Made by a program: the position numbers and the translations under genes. Below the pieces are notes generated by a model, which was given only the letters and a program-made list of their open reading frames with translations, ran no database searches and was not told the origin of the DNA. From NCBI GenBank assembly GCA_036873755.1, contig JAVTVY010017475.1:1-64000 (forward strand): a stretch of 64,000 nt of DNA, in the 5' to 3' direction. The stretch is from Hanleya hanleyi (Eukaryota > Mollusca > Polyplacophora > Lepidopleurida > Hanleyidae). Shown piece after piece: positions 46,266 to 60,087 of this stretch. The number at the start of each line of letters is the position of its first letter. Position 1 is the stretch's first letter.

Positions 46266-47690
46266 ATTTCAAAACATATTCGCATCTCCGTTTTGCGCAA
46301 TTTTGGCGAAACTGGAATGTCCATAAGTACTTTTGTGAAATATTTTCCTTGAATTCGCTTCTGAAATGCCCCATAGTGTGTTAAACGAGGCCTGATATTT
46401 CGGGGGGGGGTGGGAGGCACCACCCTAGATGGGCGCGCTTCCTATGATAACAACTATGACAGAAGTTCATATGTTGAACTCCCCTTTCTTTTTCGCAATT
46501 TCCGTCCTTGATATGGACATGTTTACTTAATTACCTCACACTGCCCGTTGCTTGCAACGACTGAAACGGAAGTGAATATATAAATCGAAGAGCTGCGATG
46601 ATATTATATTCTTTCAAATTCACCAGGCGGAGTTCTTCACGTCAGTCGTAAGCCATCACTAATGCAGAGGCAAAATGCAGCATGCGCGGTGTGCAAATGA
46701 ATGGAATTTTAATTATTATTATTTGAATTGAATGCCGTACAATCATCAGCAAGCGGGGGAGCATACGTGCTTATTTTGACATCCGGCGCAAACAAAGCGT
46801 GTATTAAGGAAATGGTACATCATGTACCCACTCTGAGATTATCAATGCCAAAGAACGATGCCAATTAGTCGTTCAGTCAAGTCTCTACCAGAACGGAGAT
46901 TTCCACCAGAGATCTTAAATCACGACAGGAAGAGTTGGGTTGATCAATATAAAACCCATTTTCTGTTTTCCTCCTCTTTCCCAATTCTCACGCCCTACTT
47001 ACAATTAATAAAGACGCTGTTGGTCAAAACAGGTTTGATAACGGTTACTGATCCTTTCACAACTCTCTGTAGAATTGCTCGTACTGGAATTGAACATGGT
47101 TGGCCATGATGAAGTGGCAGTATGCTACGTGCTTAATAAAAGAAATCGATTGCGTTATATCATACAATACATACAGCTATGTTCGTTGAGTATGGGGAGT
47201 TTAAAGTCTACGAACAGCATTGTACGCAATCGTGCCATTTGAACAACACGCCCTGTGGGAATTCTCCATCCATTCAATATAGTTGAAGTTTAAAACGTCG
47301 TGATTAATTATATACATGGATGTTTCGTATACACCGTTTCACCTCTCGATGATTCTCTGTATTCTTCTTTCAGGGTGGATATCAGAACTAAAACATTTTA
47401 AACTCAAGAAACTTGATGTAACTAACTCAGTAAACAGGGTAACAAAAATGGAACGCAAACAAGAAAAAAATTGCCAATACGCCAATGTTTCGCATTGGAA
47501 ATATAATCAAAAATTGTCTGTGCTAATGGGTAAAACTTGGTGCTAGAAATGCTGACATGTCTTGAAAAGTTAATAAACTCTTCCACCATATTTTTTTCTC
47601 TCAAAATGTTGTTACCACGTGTACCTGCTAGGATTCTCAGATTGTGAGGATAATGTTTTTACTACGAACAGATAATGAAAATACCTAATT
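46266..47690. other. No recognisable gene
   Basis: Contains a G run (46398-46410). Around 47075-47135, AATTGAACATGGTTGGCCAT and GATGAAGTGGCAGTATG weakly follow 1038-1085 of duplicon A (CATGGTTCGCCATGCTGAAG). Otherwise short ORFs only. Confidence 0.35.
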
Positions 47691-47694
47691 GACT

Positions 47695-47860
47695 GCAAGA
47701 TTAAGAAGATGGTGGAAAACGATGCCGACTTATAAGAAGTCATATGACCTCACAGAGAAATACACTGACTACAAATTTCTAAAAACATCACAAGAGCCAA
47801 AAGTCATCCCTGCGATGATTTGTATCTCAGTCACGTGGACGTCTCAAATCAAACACTTTG
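47695..47860 (-). repeat. Module M7
   Basis: GGTGGAAAACGATGCCGAC, AAGTCATATGACCTCACAG, TTTCTAAAAACATCACAAG and TTTGTATCTCAGTCACG are the reverse complement of M5/M6. Confidence 0.6.
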
Positions 47861-48924
47861 GACACTGACAATAACAAGAAATATATCAATTTAGATGCGA
47901 CATATCTACTCTCCAAAGTCTTCATCTTAACATTTGGATGGACCATATCTAATCTTCAAGATCTCCTTCATACACAGCGCTTTTTGTTGTAACTAGGAAA
48001 CGAAAAGCATTATGAGCATTTTGAAACTAGTGCAAGGGATTAAGAACTCACTCCAAATTGGCGTTCATGAGGGAGGCGATTGCAGTGTTGACATCAATTT
48101 ATTTCCGCGCTTCCTCTATTAATTGCCATAGAGATCACAGTTGCCGATGAATAGGACGAACATATGGTGGACAACAGAGGCCACTCTTGACTAGTGAAAC
48201 TGAAGTCGATCAAACATAATTAAAATGTAAAACTCAACTCCGTCCAAGCGCAGCAAGTCGTCCCCCACAACGGGTCGTCGATTCACAGCATCCACTTTCG
48301 AAATTTAGATCCGTGCTTAAGTTGCATCTGGCCAGATAATTAGTATCTGAGGATCCCCAAATCAACCACGAGCAGGTCGTGTGGCATGCAGCAGGATCTG
48401 TTCCCAGCTATGGATGAGACAGCTCTCTCCTGGTCTCCATCCATCTGGATTATCCACTGGTGTCTGCAATGTTTTGTGTTCATTGTAAAAATAACCTCTT
48501 GTAGGTGCAAGAACCATCGATTCTTTACGGTAACTTTGTTAAACATTAAAACGCACGATCATGTCAAAACTGAGGTGTTCAACACGCGTTTCGATATGGT
48601 AATCCTAGACCGACTCCTCAGGGTAACATTCATAAATATATTCTTCACATTTATTTACACGCAATACATAGATCGGATCTCTGGTTATCACACGGGATAG
48701 TAGATAGAGTTGATTCTCCGTATTTTTGTCTACACAATTCCTTTAGAATTGGCATCGACATGAAATAGTGTTAAAGTAACTCCAGTTTACCTTAATCATA
48801 AATTTGACTCTTTCGAGTCGTTGCCGGGAGACGAAATGTGATATGTAGATTGGTCTCGCTCCGATTAAGTTTGTCATTTTTTGTCATATTAACACTACGA
48901 GAAATCTCATGCACGTAGTGTTCT

Positions 48925-49171
48925 GGCGTCCCATGAACCCCGAGTTAAGCGGAATTATTTTCGGACAGTAATATTCCAGTGGGACCTACATATGATGTAT
49001 ATATGTCACGCCACTAGAATTTGCCAGATACCGTGTAAAATGTGACGATTTTAACCATCGTCACAAAACATTATTGCAGAAACTGATAAGACAGGGCTAT
49101 ACCACCAAGCGTCTCCACTCAAAGTTTTTCGAATTTGGCTTTACATGTCGCGTGTTGACAACAAAATTGTT
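48925..49171. mobile_element. Rearranged PLE fragment, copy I
   Basis: 48963-49171 (plus strand) matches the RT thumb coding region (AATATTCCAGTGGGACCT, GTGACGATTTTAACCATCG, GGGCTATACCACCAAGCG). Immediately upstream, 48928-48957 (CCGAGTTAAGCGGAATTA) is the PLE post-stop UTR in the opposite orientation. The two pieces therefore form an inverted, collapsed copy. Confidence 0.65.
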
Positions 49172-50554
49172 TTTCTTTTTACTTTTGTTTCTTTTAGTTT
49201 GTCTTCATTGATCTGAATACAGTCGAGACGACGTTTCGTGCCATTTCGACCAAATCAGTGGCTGTATGATGAGGGGGGAGACGATTCGGTAAATTATAGC
49301 CAGATTGTAGCCATAAATTAAGAAAAATATGGAACACAGCGGTACACATGATAGTTCGAATTCTGACAGTTATCTTCTTGCAATATGCTTTGTTTGGATA
49401 AGTATACTCAACCACACGAGTAGTGTTAATCGAAAAAGAGGTAAGATTCATTCTGACTCAAAATTAACACTGAAATAATATCAATTATTAGTATACTTGC
49501 TGTCCGGGCGGATAATCTATGGAACCCGCATGATAAAAACAAACATCGCTAGCGAATAATGACAGGAATATTATTTCTGTCTGATATCTCCTGCCCTTTA
49601 GCCATGTATTGTTATATTTCCATATGCCCACGTTTCTAGCCGTATACCTCAGTATGAAATGTTTAACTTCGTCGTATACACACACCATAAAAGTAAAATA
49701 TGGCACGGTGCTTGTGTAAACATTCACAACCGAAGCTTGACGGAGATACAACACACTTTGGAAGATGAGTCGATTTGGCTACATGTAAATGATAACTCGT
49801 CAGTGATAAAAGAATGCTGTGTGCACAGTACGTTCCTTCGCTATCAGCAATGAAAAGTGTTGGATGCTTCTTTCGTGTGAGAAACTAACATGTTTTTATT
49901 TATTATTCTATGCATAACCTCGTCATGTTGTTGTTTTATAGTACTACTATTGACATGTGAATAATTTCGACTGTTTACTGGGAAATCCCTCTAGGACGAC
50001 GGCTGCCCATTAACGCTTGTATAAAACTCCTTTACATCAACTTTCCCATATTGACCCCAAAACAGTGTATTAATATGATATTGTATATTTTGGAACATTG
50101 TGTGACGTGTGTGTATTTTATTCTTTATTCTTTATGATTGTTGAACATTGCTGAAAATAAAACAGATTTTGAAAAGACTGAAATAGTATATTAAATATGT
50201 ATAATACCTATTATACTGTTGTCACTAACATAATTCCGAAAAGAAAATCAAGTCTGGTTCTTTTTTTTTCATGAATGGTCATATTGGGCTCGTATAATAA
50301 AACAACCATAATCCTCTGATATCAGTGAATATGTGATTTTGTGAACCTGAGAAAGGAATATTCGCCTCAGCTTTTGGTCCGGAATTAAACGACTGTAGTT
50401 GATTAGTATACTGACATGGGTATCTAAATTGGGATACTGGGGCTTATTGGATTATCGCCATGACAGTGAGTTGCGACTCCTATCATGACGTTCCACATGC
50501 TTAAGGATTACACAAAACCACAGTTAGCCACACGCTAAATAGGTTACCTAGTGG
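49172..50554. other. No recognisable gene
   Basis: AT-rich with short ORFs only. CGACGTTTCGTG at 49231-49242 resembles repeat UTR words. Confidence 0.35.
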
Positions 50555-50898
50555 TAGACGACTAACAGCCAGAAACGTTTTGATCAAGCCATGATCAGGC
50601 GATGTAGAATCGGCCATACACGATTGACTCACGAACATTTACTTAAAAAAGAGTCAGCCCCAAGGTGTATTCCATGGAGATAATTTTTATCCAGCGACTA
50701 CTTTGCAAGATCTTTTTAGTCGGGTGAGGGAGGACTGTGTCTTGGGTTATTTGAGAGAAATCGGTTTGTTGTATGTTTTAATGTGTTGGATTATTAGTTA
50801 TTGGCTTGAGTACTTAGAACTTTGTTTGATCGTCGCTATATAGCTGAGATATTGCTGAACGCGACGTTAAACCTTAATTCTCTCTCTCTCTCTCTCTC
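50555..50898 (+). mobile_element. LINE-2 3' fragment
   Basis: Starts CAGCCAGAAACGTTTTGATC, encodes R-R-C-R-I-G-H-T-R-L-T-H-E-H, has a deletion in the middle of the C-terminal domain, then UTR ending CGACGTTAAACCTTAATTC(TC)n. Close to the copy in duplicon B. Confidence 0.75.
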
Positions 50899-52032
50899 CT
50901 TATGGGAGTTAATGCATTATCGGACAATGCTACCGAGGAATTTTACCAGATAATTGCTCGTTCAATCTTTGTCATTTCAGATTTTTTACTGGATACACCA
51001 GATTGATATGTCGCCTGATCTCTTCGTTCAGTCGTATTTTCTTGGGCTCTTGATGTCTCTGTCTACATAAAAACATACTTGCATGACATCCCTCATTACA
51101 TTCTATTGAGGGACTTGATCTTACCGAATGGAAGATATTTTGTATGTAGATTTTTTTCATGTGGAGATCTTGCCACTGAGCAATGACTTGTGAATGATAC
51201 ACCATTTTGTCTTAGACATGAGTCGGAAATGGGCAATAATAGTAGTAATTGACTGAAATATATTTTTAGCTCAGTGGTTTTGAATGCTCTCAGAGTGAAA
51301 TGACATCCAGTGCGTTCCCGTTGATTGATATATTTCATCGGTATTTTTATTCTTCTAAATTATGATGATTTATCGCATCGGAATTTATATGAGCGATTCC
51401 AGGGATCTGATTACAATCCATGTTGACATTTCAACCAAGACCGTTTACTTGAATATGAATTCCAGTCAACAAACATATTACCAAGTTCACTAAATTTCTC
51501 ATTTATTCGTATGATCACGGACTTTCCATGCTAATGACAACAGGTGGATGTAACATCATCAGTATTAAATGTTTAAATATTAGCAAGTTCAGTACGTATA
51601 TTGAACACATTTCGGGAATGATTACAATCATTAAGCAGCTAGACTAGTAATGTACGTGATATCTACACGATGTGCTGTCACCGATAACGGGCAATGTTCT
51701 TGGAAACATCGCTATTTTCACACGGAAGACACCAGACAAATGAAAACATATAAAGGGAGAAAGAAGAGCATCGTAGAAATATATCTATTATTTGCATGAT
51801 CGTATTTATCAATACATATATCAAACACATTTTGAACTTGAGCACGAAACGATAACTATAAAGGTATGCGAAAAGTCCAATCTTAATAAATTAATATCCT
51901 ATCAATGCTCCCCAATCCTACATGTCGCCTATCATGTCGCTGTATAGGCGACAATATCCAACAAGCGACAATATCCAAATGGGGAGCAGCTAGGATTTAA
52001 TTTTAATTAGATTGGCGAAAACTCTAGTATGG
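50899..52032. other. No recognisable gene
   Basis: AT-rich flank of the foldback element. A short repeat of GGCGACAATATCCAA / GCGACAATATCCAA lies at about 51947-51977. Nothing else is supported. Confidence 0.4.
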
Positions 52033-52085
52033 CAAATGTATGATGGCCGAGAGGGGCCATCGCGTCTTTCATTTCTAATTTAACG

Positions 52086-52602
52086 CGATGGAGCGATGGA
52101 GCTATGCGATGGAACGATGGAGCTATGCGATGCGCGATGGAGCTATGCGATAAAAAGTCGCGCTATGCGATGCGCGATGAGGCTATGCGATGGAGCTATG
52201 CGATAAAAAGTCGCGCTATGCGATGAGGATATGCGATGGAGCTATGCGATGCACCATGGAGCTATGCGATGGAGCGATGGAGCTATGCGATGGAACTATG
52301 CGATGGAGCTATGCGATGGAGCGATGGAGCTATGCGATGGAGCGATGGAGCTATGCGATGGAGCGATGGAGCTATGCGATGGGGCTATGCGATGGAGCTA
52401 TGCGGGGAGCTATGCGATGGGGCTATGCGATGGAGCTATGCGATGGAGCTATGCGATGGGGCTATGCGATGGAGCTATGCGGGGAGCTATGCGATGGGGC
52501 TATGCGATGGAGCTATGCGATGGAGCTATGCGATGGGGCTATGCGATGGAGCTATGCGATGGGCTATGCGATGGAGCTATGCGATGGAGCTATGCGATGA
52601 AA
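52086..52602 (+). repeat. 13-bp minisatellite, left arm
   Basis: About 40 copies of GATGGAGCTATGC with variants (GATGGGGCTATGC, GGGGAGC, GATGGAGC-only half units). Stop-free in some frames, giving spurious methionine/cysteine-rich ORFs. Confidence 0.92.
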
Positions 52603-53782
52603 AGTCATTGCGCATGTTCGTTAAAAAACGAGGCTGAGTTGGACGCCATTATTCAACATTCAACGAGGAAGTAAAGCTCTATTTGTTGTGCCTGCTTTGA
52701 TGTTTCTCACAAGTTTTATTTTAAATATTTGCCGTCAAACAAATGAGGATTTTCGGAAGTACCGGTATATATAATTTAAATATTAACTATATACATGAAC
52801 GTCACAGGACCTACGAAGTAGGGTAGGCATTAGGACTCCGACGCGAACTGAGTTCTTGGAAATCTCCACCCCCAGTTGAAATCCTGCCTATATTAAGATG
52901 GGCACTGCCCAAGTCAGAATCAGCAGTGATTTTCATCAAAAATCACCAGAAATTTTCATCAGAAGTAGGTCAGCTCAGAACGTGTTGGTAACCGTCCCCT
53001 AATGCACCTTCATGCCAAAAATCAAGGTTCTAATGTCAACGGTTCTCCTTATTTTGCCGACGAAAGTATTCGGATGGACTGACTGACTGACTGACTCATT
53101 ACCGGACAATTTGCAATCTGTAGCCTACTTCGTAGGAATAATTTCAATCGAAAGGTATATTAAGCTCTGACCATGTCAAGAACACAGATATTTTATATTT
53201 GTTGGGAAGCCGAACACAGAGCCAGATTTTGAATGTGAATGAGCAAGGATGATGCTTATTGGAAAGTAAAATCTGCATTCAATATATAGATATAATACCG
53301 TATAGGTTTATTTTTGCTTTTGCTTTACTCTAGCGGTTTTTCCGCTGCCTTGTTTTTTTTGTGTCGTGTTTGTTCGTTTTTTTCTGTTTTTTTTTCGCTG
53401 AAATATTGGGGAGGGGGGGGCGCATTGCCCTCCGTTCCCCCCTCTTCCGCCGTCCCTGCCTCGCCTACCGTGACGCTGTTTCGCAGTGAACTCAATAACG
53501 AAAGGAGGAGAAAGAGAAGGGCTAAAAATTGGCATGCAGCTACCGGTCAAGCAGAATTATAGGCATATACAACCCAAACAGAAGAATGGGCTGTTGAAAA
53601 CTGCATCATGCCACAAAAAATACATTCATGCTGCTATCTATGGAAGACGGATGCGGCCATCGTAATGGCGTATTGTCGCCCTCTGAATCGGAGAAAACTT
53701 AAGCCTACTATACAGGGCGCCAATGGCCGACAGAGGAAACCAAAATGCGCCATTGCGACAATACGCCAAAGCTACCGTTATC

Positions 53783-54760
53783 GTGTTGTCGTGTTGGCGC
53801 ATTTTTAAAAGGCGACAACACGACATCACGACAACACGACAACGGTACAGTTGACGCAATGGCGCCCTAGTTGTCGTATTGTCGCATTGGCGGGGCGCCA
53901 TTACGATAACCGTTGTCGTGTTGTCGCAATGGCGCATTTTTGAAAGGCGACATCACGACAATACCTGTTGTCGTATTGGCGCAATGTCGCATTGGCGGGG
54001 GCGACATAACGGCAACCCGACAACAGTTGGCGCATTGTCGTCTTCCGGTTCGTCTTTTGCGCAGATGCGGAAGCTTCATCATCTCAATGATTATAGTATG
54101 TCATCAGTTTACAATCCATACTTTGCAGACTTTATCAGGCGAATAGGGTCTGACTGTATCTAGAGATGGTTCTCGAAAGACTATTGGGCATTCAAAAACA
54201 AAAAGACGACAATGGTCTTTATTTCCGTCACTTTCATTTTCGAAAATGTGATTCCAGAGTCATGGAATCTTTTCGAAGAATGGGAGGTTGTATAGTTTGG
54301 GGGCCCAGAGCAGTGGAGATAAACTATTCATGTATCTAGCTCTGGTGTTTTGACTGAGTTTGATTGCATGCGGCACTAAGTATGGCGTCTTTGGCTTCTA
54401 AACTTCACTCGTCCCCGAAGAATGTAACATGAAACATGACTACATGTATACAATATGGATGTGGGGACGGTGGGTGGGCAGGAGGGACCGCCAGTCATCT
54501 ATGCTTGTTAGCCTATATGGCTTCTAATAGCCCGCCTGTTCCCGATACCGATGGTTAGGCCTACAAATCATTCAGAATTTCTTCCTGAATTTCAGGACGG
54601 CGGACTGCATTTATTATCAGCCATATTCGCAAATTAATCTAGCATGCGTGTCCAAGATAACACGGAAATACTCGGTACATTATATACAAATGAGTATTAC
54701 TTTATTTAGGGTTAAACGGTTATGACTTGCAGGCCTATAATCAAGATGATATATTTACAT
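53783..54760. other. Left-arm-specific segment of the foldback, about 978 bp
   Basis: The right arm reads straight from the CCGTTATC word into the GTATGTATTT word (58485-58500, reversed). The left arm has this extra segment between them. Its first 270 bp are built from TTGTCGTGTTGTCGC, GGCGCATTTTT and CGACAACACGACA words that pair with each other. The rest is ordinary AT-rich sequence. It is either an insertion in the left arm or a deletion in the right. Confidence 0.75.
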
Positions 54761-55969
54761 GTATGTATTTAAAACTGTACAGGTAATAATTAACCAGTTA
54801 TTTAATGATAAAACGAAATGGTTATTTTGACGGAGGGACCTTAGTAGTATAGTCACCGCATATAGACTCCCATTTTGCCGGGGGAGATAACTCTTTGGGG
54901 CGCCAGGGGGAGTTATTGGGGCGGGTTGTGGAATTCAAGTGCACTAGGTCACATGACTTTTGACCTCGAATTCTTCCGCGGTGATTCTGTCTGGCGGTGA
55001 TGCGATCAAAAAAGCTACGAAAGTAGTCCCATGTCAACCAAGTAACTTCCTATGTTAATGTATACGGGGAATGCCTAAAAAGAGTATTGGAATAGACGTT
55101 TTGAGACCGAGGTGGACCCCTAGTGGACCGATTGGGTCGAGTGAGGTGTCAAAGTGAAGCCCTCCTCCAGGGCTATCAAGTCATGGGTGATTGCATGTAA
55201 AAGTTTCTCCAGAACAAGTATATAAAATGCGAAACACTGACTTTACCCCTACAATAGGGGAAAACCACTATCAACCCTATTCAAAAGAGCTAATATCGTT
55301 TTCCGGGCTTATCGGGGCCTGCCTATCAAGTCATGGGTGGGTACATGTTTTCACAGAAAAAAAAATATAAAAAGTGAAACACGGACTTTACCTCTACAAC
55401 AGGGGCCTGATTCGCACATTTGCATCTATACGGGAAAATGCCTGTATGGGGTATGGGGTGGTCATTTTTTTTTTTTTTTTTATTTTACTATGGGTTGTTT
55501 GGTCTTGTTTTCTTCGTCTCGCCACGAAAAACACGATGGGAGGGGTCTCGAAGTTAAGCGGTGGACTAACGTATCGTCCGTTTTCAACAGTCTGGCCGTA
55601 GTATAGAAAGCAAACATTTTGGGTGTGCGTAGGGATGTGTTTGGGGTAGAGATGGCACACTATTGGTCCAAATGGGTCGTGGGAGGTGTCAAAGTGAAGC
55701 TTTTGTGGGGTAGAGTCAGAATGGCGTGTTTTTTATAGCAAGTCGCGTCAATCTGCGCATGCGCAGTTGGATGTAGTAAGTAAAGTGGTCATTTTGGGGG
55801 TGCGCGGGGGTGTGTTTGGGGTAGAGATGGACCACTATTGGTCCGAATGTGTCGTGGGATGTGTCATCTTGCAGACCCCGATTTGAGGGATGTCCATGTC
55901 ATCTGAGCCAAAGTGGACAGTTTGGGGGTGGGAAGGAAGGTATTTGGTGTAGAGATGGACCATCCATAT

Positions 55970-56070
55970 CTGTCATGCATTATACCATATCCTTGCTGTA
56001 TTATACCATAGCTGTGCTGTATTATACCATATCTGCCCTGTGTTTACAATATTTGTCATGTATTATACAA
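55970..56070 (+). repeat. Short tandem repeat near the palindrome centre, left
   Basis: Units containing TGTATTATACCATATCTG, about five degenerate copies. The mirror array is at 56640-56830. Confidence 0.75.
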
Positions 56071-56329
56071 TGATGAAGGACACGTGTTCATTCCTATATC
56101 TACAGACACCACCACCAACTCCCGTGGGGCGGAGCTCGGCAATTTTACAACCGGGACCTTGTCAACATCCGGGTTTCCCAGTGGGTTTTTCCCGTCGTTC
56201 CTCCGTCTTCCATGCGGGTACTGTGGTTTTACATCCGGGTCCTCCTCTTACATCCGGGTTTTTTTCAATTTTACTGTCACGTGACCGGAACCGGAAGTTG
56301 ACACAAGACAGGTGGCGCACCGATATTGT

Positions 56330-56345
56330 CCTACTTATTCCGGCA
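56330..56345. other. Centre of the palindrome
   Basis: The flanks AAGACAGGTGGCGC and GCGCCATCTGTCTT, and beyond them GTCACGTGACCGGAACCGG and CCGGTTGCGGTCACGTGAC, face each other with only about 25 bp between. There is thus almost no unique spacer, and none large enough for a transposase gene. Confidence 0.7.
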
Positions 56346-56639
56346 GGGCGCCATCTGTCTTATGACAACTTCCGGTTGCGGTCACGTGACAGTAAACATG
56401 GAAAACGCCGTAAGATGTAAGATGACTCGGATGTAAAACCATAGTACCCACATGGAAGACGGAGGAACGACGAGACAAACCCACTGGGAAACCCGGATGT
56501 TGACAAAGTTCCGGATGTAAAATTGCCGAGCTCCGCCCCACGGGAGTTACCACCACCACCGGGCGTTGACGGGCGTCAACGCTCGATGGTGGTGGTGGTG
56601 TCTGTAGATATAGGAATGAACACGTGTCCCTCATCATTG

Positions 56640-56830
56640 CATAATACATACAGATATGGTATAATACAGGACAGATATGGTATAATTCAGGACATATATT
56701 TTATAATACAGGATATATATCGTACAATACAGGACAGATATGGTATAATACAGCACAGATATGGTATAATTCAGGACAGATATGGTATAATACAGCAAAG
56801 ATATGGTAGAATGCATGACAGATATGGATG
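56640..56830 (-). repeat. Short tandem repeat near the palindrome centre, right
   Basis: About eight copies of ACAGATATGGTATAATACAG, roughly 20-22 bp each: more copies than the left mirror array, showing unequal expansion. Confidence 0.8.
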
Positions 56831-59660
56831 GTCCATCTCTACATCAAATACCTTCGCACCCCCAAACTGTCCACTTTGGCTACTACTCGTACTGATGACG
56901 TCACCGATGACGTCACAGATGACATGGACATCCCTCAAATCGGGGTCTGCACCACGAGGGCTACAAGATGACACCTCCCACGACACATTCGGACCAATAG
57001 TGTGCCATCTCTACCCCAAACACATCCCTACGCACCCCCAAACTGACTGCTTTCTATACTACGGCCAGACTGCGCATGCGCAGGACATCTCTACCCCAAA
57101 CTCACCCCCACGCACCCCCAAAATGACCACTTTACTTACTACACCCAACTGCGCATGCGCAGATTGACGCGACTTGCCTTAAAAAACACGCCATTTTGAC
57201 TCTACCCCACAAAAGCTTCACTTTGACACCTCCCACGACCCATTTGGACCAATAGTGTGCCATCTCTACCCCAAACACACCCCTATGCACCCCCAAAATG
57301 TCTGCTTTCTATACTACGGCCAGACTGCGCATGTGCAGAATATTGAAAACGGACGATACGTTAGCCCAGTCGGATGCTCCTCCACGAGAGCTTCAAAATA
57401 AGACCTCATACGACACCATGGGACCACTAGGGGCTCACCTAAACCCCAAAACGTCCACCCATCGCTATTTACCCACTACGCATGCGCACAGTGACGTTTT
57501 CAAAAAAATTCACCGCTTAACTTCGAGACCCCTCCCATCGTGTTCTGCGTGGCGAGACGAGAAAAACAAGACCAAACAACCCATATCGCAATGAACATGT
57601 GTGATTTCCCAATATGGACCTATCCCCCTGAGCCAGTATGGGCCTATGGGCCTATCCCAACCTCCGTGAACTTTTCGGAAAATTTCACCGCTTAACTTCG
57701 AGATCCCTCCCATCGTGTTTTTCGTGGCGAGACGAAGAAAACAAGACCAAACAACGCATAGTAAAATCCCCCCCCCCCCATACAGGCATTTTCCCGTATA
57801 GATGCAAATGTGCGAATCAGGCCCCTATTGTAGAGGTAAAGTCCGTGTTTCGCTTTTTATATTTTTTTTCTGTGAAAACATGTACCCACCCATGACTTGA
57901 TAGGCAGGCTCCGATAAGCCCGGAAACCGATATTAGCTCTTTTGAATAGGGTTGATAGTGGTTTTCCCCTATTGTAGGGGTAAAGTCAGTGTTTCGCTTT
58001 TTATATATTTTTTCTGGAGAAACTTTTACATGCAACCACCCATGACTTGATAGCCCTGGAGGAGGGCTTCACTTTGACACCTCACTCGACCCAATCGGCC
58101 ACTAAAAGTCCACCTCGGTCTCAAAACGTCTATTCCAATACTCTTTTTAGGCATTCCCCGTATACATTAACATTAGAAGTCACTTGGTTGACATGGGACT
58201 ACTTTCGCAGCTTTTTTGATCGCATCACCGCCAGACCGCATCACCGCGGAAGAATTCGAGATCAAAAGTCATGTGACCTGGTGGCGCCACCTGTCGGAAC
58301 TATAGTGCACTTGACCTCCACAGCCCGCCCCAATAACGCCCCCTGGCGCCCCAAAGAGTTATCTCCGCCGGCAAAATGGGAGTCCATATGCGGTGACTAT
58401 ACTACTAAGGTCCCTCCGTCAAAATAACCATTTCGTTTTATCATTAAATAACTGGTTAATTATTACCTGTACAGTTTTAAATACATACAGGATAACGGTA
58501 GCTTTGGCGTATTGTCGCAATGGCTCATTTTGGTTTCCTCTGTCGGCCATTGGCACCCTGTTTCTCCGATTCAGAGGGCGACAATACGCCACTACGATGG
58601 CCGCATCCGTCTTCCATAGATAGCAGCATTAATGTATTTTTTTGTGGCATGACGCAGTTTTCAACAGCCCATTCTTCTGTTTGGGTTGTATATGCCTATA
58701 ATTCTGCTTGACCGGTAGCTACCAATTTTTAGCTCTTCTCTTTCTCCTCCTTTCGTTATTGAGTTTACTGCGAAACAGCGTCACGGTAGGCGAGGCAGGG
58801 ACGGCGGAAGAGGGGTAGCGGAGGGCAATGCGCCCCCCCCTCCCCAATATTTTCAGCGAAAAAAATCCCGAAAAAAACCCCAAACAAACACGACACAAAA
58901 AAAACAAGGCAGCGGAAAAACCGCTAGACTAAAGCAAAAGCAAAAATAAACCTATACGGTATTATATCTATCTATTGAATGCAGATTTTACTTTCCAATA
59001 AGCATCATCCTTGCTCATTCACATTCAAGATCTGGCTCTGTGTTCGGCTTCCCAACAAGTATAAAATATCTGTGTTCTTGACATGGTCAAAGCTTAATAT
59101 ACCTTTCGATTGAAATTATTCCTACGAAGTAGGCTACAGATTGCAAATTGTCCGGTAATGAGCCAGTCAGTCAGTCATCAGTCCATCTGAATCCTTTCGT
59201 CGGCAAAATAAGGAGAACCGTTGACATTAGAACCTTGATTTTTGGCATGGAGGTGCATTAGGGGACTGTTACCAACACGTTCTGAGCTGACCTACTTTTG
59301 ATGAAAATTTCTGGTGATTTTTGATGAAAATCACTGCTGATTCTGACTTGGGCAGTGCCCATCTTAATATAGGCAAGATTTCAACTGGGGGTGGAGATTT
59401 CCAAGAGCTCAGTTCGCGTCGGAGTCCTAATGCCTACCCTACTTCGTAGGTCCTGTGACGTTCATGTATATAGTTATTATTTAAATTATATATACCGGTA
59501 CTTCCGAAAATCATCATTTGTTTGACGGCGAATATTTAAAATAAAACTTGTGAGAAACACCAAAACAGGCACAACAAATAGAGCTTTACTTCCTCGTTGA
59601 ATGTTGAATAATGGCGTCCAACTCAGCCTCGTTTTTTAACGAACATGCGCAATGACTTTT

Positions 59661-60087
59661 CATCGCATAGCTCCATCGCATAGCTCCATCGCATAGCCCC
59701 ATCGCATAGCTCCATCGCATAGCTCCATCGCATAGCCCCATCGCATAGCTCTATCGCATAGCTCTATCGCATAGCCCCATCGCATAGCTCCATCGCATAG
59801 CCCCATCGCATAGCTCCATCGCATAGCCCCATCGCATAGCTCCATCGCTTAGCTCCATCGCGCATCGCATAGCCTCATCGCGCATCACATAGCGCGACTT
59901 TTTATCGCATAGCTCCATCGCTTAGCTCCATCGCATAGGTCCATCGCGCATCGCATAGCTCCATCGCATAGCCTCATCGCGCATCGCATAGCGCGACTTT
60001 TTATCGCATAGCTCCATCGCATAGCTCCATCGCGCATCGCATAGTTCCATCGTTCCATCGCATAGCTCCATCGCTCCATCGCGTTAA
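59661..60087 (-). repeat. 13-bp minisatellite, right arm
   Basis: Reverse-complement array GCATAGCTCCATC, about 33 units, mirror of 52086-52602. Variant order differs between arms, so they expanded independently. Confidence 0.92.

Noticed and set aside
52190..52674. Methionine/cysteine-rich repetitive ORFs of 130-147 aa
   Set aside because: Products of the 13-bp minisatellite in the foldback arm; three frames are open simultaneously.
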